Made by a program: the position numbers and the translations under genes | Assembly: GCA_965178125.1 (NCBI GenBank) | Contig: OZ237735.1 | Location: 62,001-126,000 of the forward strand | Length of the DNA stretch: 64,000 nt | Origin: Bilabrum cf. latius | Lineage: Eukaryota; Bigyra: Bicosoecida; Bigyra; Bicosoecida | Reading direction: 5' to 3' | Notes under the pieces: model-generated | What the model saw: only the letters and a program-made list of their open reading frames with translations | The model's database searches: none | Told to the model about the DNA's origin: nothing | In this document: positions 1-11,600 of the stretch, in pieces | How the letters are laid out: each line of letters begins with the position of its first letter | How positions within the stretch are numbered: position 1 is the stretch's first letter

Positions 1-137
1 AATTTTTCGTATGCTGCTGGATCACGCCGCAAATCGTTCAGCTGCTGCCAAATCGCTCTAGCTTGAGAAACCATTTCGGGATTCTTAGCGATATCCTTCG
101 GGATCGCCCCCGGTGGAAGTTCTGAGGAACCGGACAT
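1..137 (-). CDS. PIH1D2-like protein, N-terminal fragment
   Basis: Forty-five codons read leftwards from an ATG at 137-135 and run off the window edge. The visible protein starts MSGSSELPPGAIPKDIAKNP and continues with the pattern W-x2-L-N-D-L-x3-P-x-A-Y-E-K at about residues 30-45. This resembles the N-terminal helix region of PIH1D2, where a W-x2-L-D-D-L-x4-P-x-x-Y-E-K pattern precedes the PIH1 domain. PIH proteins are HSP90/R2TP cochaperones that help pre-assemble axonemal dyneins in the cytoplasm. The PIH1 domain itself lies outside the window, so the assignment rests on a short motif. No in-frame TAG occurs in this part. A different protein sharing the short helix remains possible. Confidence 0.45.
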   Translation of the reverse strand, partial: MSGSSELPPGAIPKDIAKNPEMVSQARAIWQQLNDLRRDPAAYEK

Positions 138-384
138 TAGATATTACGTGAGAAACTGCCTGCAAGTGCGACACGGTGCAAGTCAAGTTAAGTTTTGGAG
201 TGGCAGTTGACCTTCGTCACACCACTGGCACCGGCATCAACTGCCACGCCCTGGTTTTCTGCCATCCTGTTGCCGAGACGATGCTACAGAAGCAGCGCAT
301 CTCAGTGGTTCGATTATCTCGGTACGGTTGCTGTTCATTTCTTCCTGAAGGTTCTGCGTTCTGGGCGGGTCCCCCAACGAGCAA

Positions 385-1399
385 TCAGGACCTGCCATTG
401 CCTTGTGTCTTGTCCCCACCGCTGTATGCCCCCGATGAAATGACCTGGGTCGCCATCTTCGAGCATTCAGCGCGTAGATTCAAGGAAAGGGGCCACAGGA
501 GCGCCCCACCGGCAGCATACGTGCCTACCGCAAGCAGTCTGGAGGGCCCACCACCGCTCATCAACGATGACCCAATCGCCGATGACCTCGGGACCATCGC
601 GCCAAGGAGCGCCCCACTAGCCCCACCGGCCCCCTGCAATGCCGTCCAGTACCTCCAGTCCATCGTGTAGTGCCCGGGCTAGCCCACGTCAATGCTGGGA
701 TTCTGAAATGCTGGGCCAAGCCGAAACTGCTCCATGAGCACCACTTCAATCCCTGTGGATACAAACGCCCACCCGACGGGGCGCAAAGACATCACAATCC
801 CGTCTTTGGCGCCCTGCACCATCGATGCCAATACTCTGGACATGGTGCCAACGTTGGGGTTTCCTGGTTTGGCTTGTGTCGCCACCGATGGCAGCGCCTT
901 TCTGCAAGTTCACGGTGGCTCTAGTAAATTCAAAGCGTTCATTCTTTCAAGAAATCGATGGACGCTTTGGCTAGTGATTTATTGCGCGTGCACCTCACCT
1001 GTCCGCTGCTCGCTTCCCTCGTTTTCCGAATCCTACCTATTCAGATACAGATGCAGAGCTGCGTTCCATTTTAGCTGCTTCACTCAGCCGAAGATGGGCC
1101 GCAGAGCTCATATGCAATGTTCTCGCAGCCAGTATTGCAGGCCACACCGTACCTATCATGGCGACAGACTGCAACATGGTTGCTAGCACCATATCCTAGG
1201 ATGAAATAACCCTACCGTTCCGCTCAAACGCGCGTTGTAAATCTTGAAGACTTTTTGACATTGACAATAGGGTCGATTGAATTGGCAGGTAGACGTGCAC
1301 AGCCGAAATATGAAATGCAGCAACGACTCCGAGTTTCTCTAGGATTTTTACCAAACCCTTCCTCACACAGTAAGAATACTGCGAAAGCATGTCGGGCAT
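385..1399 (-). CDS. uncharacterised two-exon protein, about 305 aa
   Basis: The model is exon 1 1399-999 and exon 2 901-385, with a 97-nt intron (998-902) that has an AG/GTGAGG donor and a TTGCAG acceptor. Joining in phase gives exactly 306 codons ending in TGA. TAG is read as Gln at 1196, 1037 and 679. The protein has alternating hydrophobic and Gly/Ala-rich segments (for example around MVLATMLQSVAMIGTVWPA and a Gly-Ala-Ser stretch near residue 235), so it may be membrane associated. I do not recognise the family. The exon start could instead be an acceptor (TTTCGCAG at about 1380), which would put the real N-terminus further upstream. The 5' end abuts the ATPase-like remnant on the other strand. 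Confidence 0.4.
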
Positions 1400-2552
1400 T
1401 CTATGCAGTCTTCATTGTTTTAGCTCTGACCTGTCTCGCGTGGGTGCTTCAATCGGAATAGACACCCCAGTAGTTGCGGGGCTTGACGAAGAGTAGGTCG
1501 CCGAACGAATCCGGGGCTCAATGGCCAAACTACCATCTCCCATTAGGTGTCCAGAGTGGCTGTGCTGCTTGCTTCCGTGCTTGCGCTGGACGGAAACCGT
1601 CAAACGTTTCGAGAGATCACAACCAGGGGATGCTTCAGTGATGCGAAGGACCACCCTATCAGACGACGCACGCTCTGTCGTGGAGGAGCAGCGGGTCCCT
1701 AGCACTGACGTATTCGTGGGAGATGTTGTTCGTCTCAGAGCAGGAGACGTGTGTCCTGCGGATCTTGTGGTGACGTACACTGTGGCAGAGGCTCAGGCGA
1801 GCAGACGTGCAATCGCTAGTGAGACCTGCATTCTCGGGCTGCAGTGGATACGCGGCAGGACTTTGGACCCGGATCCGGAGTTTGGATCGCAACATCAACA
1901 ACAACAATCGCCCTTTCGGTTTCACCCGATCGCGTGCAGAGCTAGAGGCCCCGGTGGAAGTGGACCTCTGGCAGCGGACGAGACCGGGGGGCTGCTGCCA
2001 CTCGCTAGCGACCACGTCATTCCATGCGGCGCCGTGCTAGAGCGGGGGACCGTGGAGGGCGTGGCAGTTGCCACTGGGGAGAACACGCTGTGGGGGCGCA
2101 TGATATTGGCAGGGGAGTGGCCTGGCTCCGCGGATCTTGGGGAGTCGGCCGCTGGTGGACTCGCGAGTGGGCGCGAATGTGCGGAGGCTGTGGTGTCACT
2201 GGTGCGGCAGGGGCGGGGCGGCGATGGAGTAGACCGCTGGGAGCGTGTATTATTTGGTGCATCTGCAGCGTCTGGGGGTGCAAACCAAGAGGTGATTGGT
2301 CTAGCAGGCGACGCTACGGGCGGGTCGGAGGGTGCAGGGGGGGAAAGAGGCGAGCACTCTGGCCAACTGATGCAGATGAAGCAGCTGCCAGGCGAGATGG
2401 GAACACTGAGCCACAGAAGGGGTGGTGCAGGGCCTGGTAGAGGGCATGGTGGGGTACAAGGAGAAGCAGGCGATGCATTGCGTACGAGTGTGGACGAGGC
2501 TGGGAGCAGCAAAGGCGGCGAGTCCCCGGGGACAAGCCCTCCTCCTGGCTGA
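1389..2552 (+). pseudogene. P-type ATPase remnant (N-terminal and actuator-domain pieces)
   Basis: The reading frame opens after a TAA at 1371 and runs to TGA at 2550, with one in-frame TAG (1494, Gln). Near the start, GLDEEQVAERIRG resembles the cation-ATPase N-terminal motif (GL-x2-E-x-V-x2-R-x3-G). About 80 residues later, VPSTDVFVGDVVRLRAGDV and CPAD match the start of the actuator domain of P-type pumps. A later segment, VIPCGAVLERGTVEGVAVAT followed by GENTLWGRM, matches its end. Helices M1-M2 that should lie between the first two blocks are missing. The TGES phosphatase loop is replaced by unrelated sequence, and there is no DKTGT phosphorylation motif before the stop. A working pump cannot be encoded by this frame alone. 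A badly modelled multi-exon gene is the alternative. It converges on the BEACH gene. Confidence 0.45.
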
Positions 2553-2645
2553 CACAGCAGTCAAAGGGCCGGAGTGCGTTAAATAAGAGTATGAATAATG
2601 TCGATAATTTATCGTGCAACAACTACTCAGGAATGCCTTATCGTT

Positions 2646-5600
2646 TTAAGTGGCCTTGCTGCCGAACCACCCAGTGAACGCGTTGCTGACCGCTCCCCCC
2701 ACGCGATTCGCAACGGCACTGACAGCCTCCGATGTACGCCTGGTCCCCGCACTCACATACCTGGTCGCGGTATCTACGCCCCGCTCCGCAGCTGCAGCCG
2801 CCACATCCATGGCAGGGGCCAGGTACTCCTGCGCCACCGCCGTGCCCAGCTCCTCGAGGTCCCCGCCCAGCCCGTCACCCAGCCACTTGGCCCCCACCGG
2901 AGCGGATGCCCTGCCCCCCGCGACTCTGACCATGGGTGGCAGCGCCAGCGCAGTCACCACCCCTCCTTCCCCGCCGCAGACGATGTATCCTCCGCATGGA
3001 GACGCGCCCATGCACAGCACGGGGCCCTCCCCCGCCACCTTCATGCCGCACAGAGGCAGCAGCGAGCTGGTGTCCAGCAGGCGGACCGTCCCATCGGCGC
3101 ACCCGACTGCGACCACCTCGGCGTCATCTCGAGGGCTCGTGGCGGCAGAGGGACCCCCTCTGTAGGCAGACCCCAGCCCCACCATGCTCGTGATGCGGGA
3201 GGGGATCCGCCGCGTGGCGAGAGGCGCATCTGGCGCGGCCGAGACACGGTGCGAAAACACCCAGCTGCTACCTGTGCTGCTTCCGGGAGCACTACTAGGG
3301 GCACCATCCTCTCCCCCGTCGGGGTAGTTGCCCGCGAGGACCAGGGCACCGCCGGCACCAAACACGACGGCAGCCGCGTCCAGCGGGCGGCCAGCCGCTG
3401 CACCCGTCAGTGGCGGACTCGTGCATGAGGCCGAGGCGCTCGGTGTCGCTGGCCGCACGTCAGCCCCGCCCACCTCGGGCTCAGGCTCCCTCAGGTCGAA
3501 GTGCCGGATCAGTAGGCCTCGCGATAGGCCCCACAGAGACACGCCTCCTGGGGCTGCGCGGCCGACGCAGCACGCATCGTGCGCTGTGCTTGTCACGATG
3601 CATCGTGCTGGGGCATCGCTGCCGTCATCTTGAGCACCCGTTGATGCTTCGCTCCTGGCATTGGTCACAACGCCGGGCACGCACAGGCGCGGCCTCCTCG
3701 ATAGCGCGGCCCCACCCGAGTCTAGCAGCCAGTCCGTCACCCAGGCAAGCGATCCCGCCCCGCGTCGCAATGCAATACGCGGATCCACTCCATGCATCCT
3801 CCAAGCGGCAGCGGACCCGTCGCTGAACCCAACAGAGATCCACTGCCCGTCCTCCGATGCGTGCAGGCAGCTCGCCTATCTGCGAGGCAGCCCGTCGATG
3901 GCCCCTCTGCCGTCCCACTCGGGACCCACGCTCAGAGGGAGGCAGGCCTCGGCCGCCCAAGCATCGCGGGGCCTAGAGTCGCCCTTGTCATCCAAGGGGG
4001 CCACGGGCGGGCCGGGTGGTGCCGCAACCCGTATGGTAAGCTGCACACCGGAGGGCTTGTTGAGGCAGCCAACCACCAGCATTCCGCAGGCGCCCACCGC
4101 CACCAGCCTGCCTGAGTTACCCTAAGGCTCAGAGCCGGCTAGGGCGTCCTCCTGCTCGTCCCTCGCTGCCTCGAGTGCCGGATGTTCACCGCACTCTACG
4201 TCCAGTGACCCAGTCCTGAGCTCCCGCCGCGCTGTCAGCGTGAGGGGCGGCGGGTCCGCGGGTCCTGCGACGGCGAAGCACGGGTGCAGCGCTGGCGGGG
4301 CCATCACCATCTCGTCATCTTCGTCTGCATCGTCGGGGTGTCCAGGCGCACTGCCGATCCCCGACTCGCTGGAAGCATGCGACCCACTAGGGGAGGGGCC
4401 TCGAGGCGGCACATCGCGCGCCCCTGGCCTTCCGTGCCTCGCGAGGGCAGACCGCCACGTTTTGGCGACAGGGTCACCGATCAGCTGCACCGACCCATGC
4501 TCAGCCCTGCCTATGGACCCCCCTGGCCTGCTGCCAGTGGTTGGCACCGACGGCAGTTCGTCCGCTCCCAGCATCCGAGTCATCTTGGCCGTGCCTACAC
4601 GGACGAAGTCCACCTGGCCCTCCTCCGAGACCAGCATGACGCTGCCGGCCCCTCGGACCGCGATCGAGGCGCAGTTCCCGTCGATCGAGCAGGGAGTGGA
4701 GGTGGAGCCCCACGGGCTGCTGCCTCCTGCGCCACCCGGCCCCGCCACTAGAGTCGCCCCCTCGGCACGCTACGCCGCCCTCGTCATCGCGAGCGGGGCA
4801 CAGGCTGCGAGGAGCCGACCAGGGGAAGGGTCTTCGTCACCCCCTGCACCGGCAGCTGATCCGCTCCCACTAGCGCGAGCTGGCGAGCACACCGCAGCAG
4901 CCCCGCCCTCCATCGCGCCGTCCCCTCCCCCCACGCAACCAAGCACCGCACGGGCAAGCTCCTCCGACGCCAGCCCAGCCCTTGTCCCGACAGCACCGCC
5001 CTCGGCCCCTGCCTGCACCCGTCCCACAGCCAGCTCGGCCACTGCGTCAGCCGCCCGCGCTGCCTCCTGCCCGCTGCACTGGTACCGAAAGGAGGCTCGC
5101 GCCCCTTCATGAGCGCGAAGCAGCGCCGGTCCGAACGCGTGGGCCTGTCTGCGGGCCGCGAGAAAAGAGGCAAACGTTCGCTGGTCGCACTCCATGGGGC
5201 ATGCCGGCACAGCCGCCGGCGAGCTTGGGTCCTCGCTCCATGCATCCAGCAGGTGAGTCCGATTCGCTTCCTCCTTGTCTTCGTATGCTTCCGCGGAGCG
5301 TTCATCGGGGTGGGGAGACCACCACAGGCTCCGTCTGTAGCACCTGCGCACTTCCGAGTCTGCAGGTATCACGGCGCAGCACGTGCCCGATCTGACCGGC
5401 CAGATCGCGTTCAATGGCGGCGCGAACACGGCCGCATCAGTGCCCTGACCGATGCAGTCATGCCGGTACTCGTCGTGCTGCTCGGACGTGGCGTCCTCCG
5501 GGCTCTCGCCGACATCCACGGTAGAAGCGAGCGGCACTGGCTCCCGCAGGGGAGCCATCGACACGAGATCCGAACGCACGCACACTACCGATTTGAGCGG

Positions 5601-8600
5601 CGGCGGGTGCAGCGGGTCGTCCCCCACCACACAGCCCATGGCGCAGTAGCCCTCTGGGGCCACGGGCTGCCAGAAGCACAGCAGCTTCTGCCTCCGCACC
5701 TTGTCCTCGTCAATGTCGTCGCGTTCGGGAATGGCGGGGCTCTTGTGACGGTCGTGCCTCCTGCCCGTGTCTTTGTGCGGCTGCACGGCAGTGGCCAGCA
5801 GAATGGCCCTAGCCTCGATCTCTTCGTCCACGACGTCCTGCTCGCCCTCGCTGTCGTCGTCGGAGCCAGCAGGCTGCTCTTCCTCAACGTAGTGCAGCCT
5901 GCAGGTCATTCCAGTGGGCCACGCCAGGGGCGGCTTGTCCGTGGGCTCATCGGACCCGCCCGGGGCCGCCCTCAGCTCGCTGGCCCGGCTACTAGAAGCT
6001 CTTCGGTCCAGCACGAGTCCTTGGATGGCGGCTGCCACATCGTCCAGACCGTATGCTCCGCCTTCCTCTGGATCCAGCAGCTCGCTGGGCTCCACCAGAA
6101 GCACGGCAGCACAGGGCGGCGGCGACCCTCCGTGCGTCACGATGTCCCCGACCCGCAGGAAGACAGCAGGGGCCCCCTCGGCGTAGTCAACGAGGGGGGA
6201 GCCAGATGGAGAGCGGCTGCCAGCCGGGCCTCCTCGGCTAGCACTCAGCTACAGCGAGGTCGAAGAGGCGTCCGAGTGGGCCGGGCGGGCCCTCCACACG
6301 GAGAATCCGGCCTATGCGCACACTACCAGCTTATCAAACGAATGGCACATTACCACTCGAAGTCCGCGGACCGACGACGCCTTCCCGCGCCCCTCCGGTA
6401 GTGCACTCACGAGACCCATGGAGCTGTCAAAGGAGACCGATGCAGGATCACTGGCCCCTTGTTCCCTGTCTGCCCCAGCACCCCCTGCTTTGGATGGACT
6501 GCTGGGCTATGAGGCGGCCCCTCCCTCCGTCCTGCCCAGCGACTCGCCGGGCAGCACGGCAGGTAGCAAGCCCCACGGCAGCAGCGGCACGCCCCCCTCC
6601 ACAGTTCCCCAGAACGCCCGCCCAGTCGCCTCTCTCCGCATCTCCGCGAACCAGCGAAGGTCCTCGCCCAGCGGGCGCGGCTTACTGATGGCAGTAGGCG
6701 GTGCTCCCCTCACCGGGTGTGCGCTCCGCAGCAGCGGCAGCGGGGACTGGCCGTAGTGGGCGACCTGCTGGGAGGCGGCTCGCTTGTCGTCGTCGGAACG
6801 AAACGTGTTCCAGTCGATGGCACCTGCGTACGTGAACCGCTCGAACACGTTGTCATGGGCCAGTGCGGCCTTGCCTCTCTGCTTGTGTCCGAACATGAGG
6901 TCGATCCAGTGGTGCATGCGGGAGGAAACGGACAGGCTCTCGAGGGCCTGCCGCTGCAGGCGAGTGAACAGCGAGTGGCGGTGCACGGGACCAAGACCAA
7001 CGTGTGCTGTCGAGATCGACACCGCTCGCTGGGCCAGAGAAGTTACCGAAGCAGCAGCCGCCGCAGCCTGAGTCGAATCCATCCCGCACCCGTATACCCT
7101 GTTCGAGTCAGCAAGCAGCACGGGCCCCAGCAAAGGGTCGCACCATGGTGGCAGCCGCACGTCGCCGACCTGCCTGCCGGTCATGCGCTTCCCGAAGTCA
7201 TGCCTCGCTCGGTTGAGCGTGAATTCGAATGACTCGTACCACTCGGGTGTGATCTCCTTCACCTCGTTCGGGGACCGCGAGGAGGCTCGCCAGGCGCCTG
7301 CCACAGAGTCGAACAGGCGGTCCGTCACGTCGAAGGCACCGCTCTGCACGTTGGCATGCAGGGTGGCGAAGGGATGCATCCGCAGCAAGAAATGCACCAC
7401 CACCCCAATCTCCGTGCTGAAGTGGCTGCCGTACAGGCGTGGGGGCAGCCCAGTCATCTCAGCCACGCTCTCGAGCTCCTTGAAGGCATCCCTGAATCGC
7501 AGCAGTCGCGACCGCCGCAGTGCTCCAATCGGCCGGCGCAAGTCTCTGAACGTGGCGGGGTTGGAAAAATCCAGAGCCGCCGCTCCCACGCTCGCGACTA
7601 CCCACGGTGCCACCGCATACGCACTCAGGTCCTGTCTGGTGCGAGAGGCAAACCGGTTGAGCGAGTGCAGGTACTCGAGGTTGGTCATGTCTCTTGACTG
7701 CCAGAAATGGGTCGCGCGCGACCTGCGGAAGTACCAGCTGCCCACGTGGTGCGTCCCCTTCCCCTTGGAATCCAGAGCGCTCGCAGCCGCAGTGGGGTCT
7801 GGCAGGTCTGACTCGGGACCATCCACTAGTGCCTGCACCAGCTGACCGTGTGAGCCGCGGGGCAGCTGGAAGGCAGCTCCGCGCGGCAGCATCTTGCGCA
7901 TCTGAAGTGCCGCGAAATCCCTGGCCTTCTCGCCCTCTGGGAATGCCATAAAGTACGACTTGGTCCGGGGTCCGCCCTCCGGCGCCACCACCAGCTCGAT
8001 GGCGGCGTCCTGAAGCCGCCAGTGCCGCAGCAGCACGCCCCTCACGTGCACCATGCGGATCAGCCTTGGCCGAACGATAGCGAAACTGGAAGCCTCATCC
8101 CTGCCGACAACACCTCTAAATGCCTTCACCATGCGAGGCCCTGCAGTCTGCACGATGTCTGCATTCTGCATCCGAGTGTCCGTCACGAGGCCGTAGCCGT
8201 CCTTCCGCTGCTCCCGTAAGGCCCTGGATGCTCTCCGAGCCTCCGACCTGTCGCTCCCCTCGCCGCCTCCTTCGCTTTCCTTGAATGCCAGCGGAGCCCA
8301 CACTAGCATCTTGGCCTCTTTCATGACGTGCAGCACGCCGGGGTGGATGCCGGTCTTCTTGACCAGAGCACACGGCATGCGGAAAGAGGACGGGTCCCGG
8401 ATGTGTCCAAGCGATCGATAGTACGAAACGTCCAACGCGCGCTGCATACGGCTCGGCCCCTCCTCCCAGGAGTCAATTGGAACCGAGGGGCCGTGCTACT
8501 GCCCATCTTTCTCTGTGCTGCCCATTGGTTCACTGTGGGCACGATCTGGGCCACTGTCACCTGCACCGCTGGCTGCCTGCGGCGTAAGTGCTCCACCATC

Positions 8601-11600
8601 TACCAAACTGCCGGACTCATCGCGACTAGCACCTGCAGCATGGAATCCGCCCCCATCGCCATGCTCAGCAACAAAACTGCTTCCGGACACAGACAATGCC
8701 TGCGGACTGCCAATGTCGCCATCCTCGTTGGCAGCCCCTCCTGGGCTTGAGCCCACCACGTCTCCCTCGCTGGCAGGATCCGCCGCAGCGGCGCTGTCGC
8801 TGCCCTCGTCTCCGCCCTCCGCTTCCCCTTCCTCGCTGTCTTCGTCGACATCGACCACAAGAGCCTTTGCAATCGCCTAACGAGCCTTGTCGTCAGCTTC
8901 TGTAGCCCCCGTGGCGGCTTGGGAGCGAGCTACCCGCCGTGCCGCTGCCTTGCTGCCCGCCTCTGAGGCAGCAGAAAACGGGGGTGGGCGGGACTTGGAG
9001 TCTAGTAGAGCCACCCGACAGGGCCCACTCCCCGAGATGGCGTGCTGGTCGAATCCCCAAGAGAGCCCCCACCTGCTCTCAGGCGAGGCATCGGGCTCCC
9101 CGCCGTACCCCAGTGTCAGGGAGAGGCCTTGGCGAGAGTCGGGAGGTGGCTCGGGGATAGAGCCCGGGCCCCTCGGCTGTTGGCCACACACGAGCTGCAC
9201 AACCCGTTCGGCTGCCTTCGCATCGGCAGACCTGTTCCTATCCTCGTTGGGCATGCCGGCCACTGACTGCAGCCTGTCCACTTCTGCGGCTAGGGCGGCG
9301 CCCTGCAGCCGCAGGCTCCTGTTCGCAGCCTCCCTGCCCAGCACATCCTGATCAAGGCGCGCTCGTTCCGCCCTGACGACTTGCAAGGCTGCCAACATCC
9401 AGCCAGACTGGCTGGCGGGCACATCGTCAGCTACCTACATCACTCTAGAGCACCACCGGTGCCCGCCAGCTGATGCAACAGCTGCGCCAGCATCGGAGCC
9501 GGACAGTCCAGGACTGGCGGTTCCACTTGCACCGGAGGCAATTTGTACTGCCGCCAGAACGGCCCGCGCTTTGGTCCATAGACTTCGGGCGGGCGAGAAA
9601 GCGTCGTCCCACGGCGTTTGGGGCAACGGTGCAGCCTCACCGCTTTGGCTCGCACCCGACTCGATTGCTTCGCGGACCCCATCTCCAAGGCACATGCCAG
9701 CGGCCATAGTGTCAAACGCAGCGGTGACCACTGCGGCTGCCAGTTGCGTGGCCTGTGGCGCCACCGAACACATGGCCTCTGCTCGGGCGGGGCAAGGCTG
9801 CTCTGCTCGCTCCTTGACGGTGGAGCCAGCATCCTTATCAAAGGCCAGACGGATGCCCTCTAGCAGAAAGAAGAGCGCCTTGCGCTGCTCCTCCGAACTG
9901 CCCAGCCCCCAGCTGCTCGCGGGCTAAACCAGCGCCACTCGGCTTACGCCAGGGCCAGCGCGCCGACTCAGCGCGCCACCGCCACCTCGAGCCCTGGCTG
10001 CTGCTGCCTCGGCCGCAGCGGTGGTGGAGTCGGAAATCCCCCCGTCCTTTGCCACGGTATCTCCGCTGCTGCCGAGCCCAGTGATCTTGGGCTGCGGTCG
10101 GATCGGGGTCGCCGCCTTGCCGCTTCCAGCAGCAGCTGCTGCGGCAGCAGCCCCCGATTTGGACGGCGAGCCCACGGCCGCGGCTTGCTTAGCCTCAATG
10201 TGATCGGCCTCGAGCTGCGAGAGTGGCTTGAGCTCTAGCACCATGAAGCTCTGCACCAGTAGCACTAGCGTGGTCAGCACGCCCTCTGCCTCCTCTCGCT
10301 CATCGGGCGAAGAGGCCCGGCGCACGGCCCGTGCTCCCGCCTCGAGGGCACCCCGCGTCATCCGGAAGACGGCCCAGCAGTGCGAGCCGCCCAGTGGCAG
10401 GATGCGGCGGGCAAATTCCAGCGCGGGCCCCGCATTGGACAGCACCCTGGCGTGATAGGCCGGCTCTATCTTCGCTGCCGCTATCTCAAGGACGCTCAGC
10501 ACGTTGGCCCGCAGGATGTTCCTCTGCTTGTCCTCTCCGCGCAGCTTGCTAGCCTGCGATAGATGGCCCAGCAACTGCTCCACGACCTCCACCACGGTTT
10601 CCATCCGCAGAGCCCTCGCAGCTCCGTCTGGATCCCGCCCCGCATCGCCTATAAGCCCTTCCACTGCCAGCTGCGCCCACTGCGGCTCGGTGCCGTGCAT
10701 CAACCTAGCCTCCACAAGCACCAGCAGGATGTCCTTCGACTGCTGCCCGCAAGTGTGCCAGTCCTGCTGCATGGCAGCAGGGGAGGTGACGCTCCCTCTG
10801 TCGGCAGTCCCATCGTTCTCCTCTTCGTCACTTGCACTCGAGCACTGTGCCTGCTTTCTGCAGTGGGTTGTCAGTCGAGCCAGGAGGCCTAGCCAATCAG
10901 CATCCACGGCAAGCGGCTTCCCCCTGCTTTTGGTCATCTAGATGACGGCCTTCACGGCAGTATCGAGGCAGACCAGCGCGGCAAGCACCACGGAGGGAGT
11001 CGAGCACCATAGCAGCACCTCGAGCACCGCAGAGATCCCATCAGGCAAGGCAGCACCATGCGCCGCTTGCGGTAGGTACGGCATGGTGGCAGTGAACTTG
11101 TGGCACATGGCAGACAGCATCGTGAGCTTGCCGTCCAGCAAGTGCGTGAGCTTATCTGCACCACTGCACGGCTCTGCAGCGATCGTGCCTCCGTCTGTGA
11201 GCCACTTGTGCGGCGATGTCATCTCCTTACTGCTTCGAGTGCTGCCGAGCGGTGGAGGCTGCGCCGCTGCCCATTGCTCGTCCATTCGAGCGGGGGGCAA
11301 GCTGGGAGCCCCCAGCACACTAGGCACACCGGTCTTGCGGCCAAACTGACGGGGCATTCCGCTTGCGCATACCGCGTGCGGTGGCATGCTTGGTGAGCCA
11401 GCGACCTTGCCCTCGCACGCAGAAAGCACGGCGCCAAGTTCTTGCGCTTCGAATGCAAGGGCATCTTCGCTGGATCCGGGCTTGCAACAGGCACCAAGCG
11501 CCCGCTCCGCCATAGTCTACACTCGTATCCTTGACACCTCCAAGAGCCCATCATCATCGTCCTCAGCCTCGGCCTCATCGCCACCCCGTGCACCTCGTGA

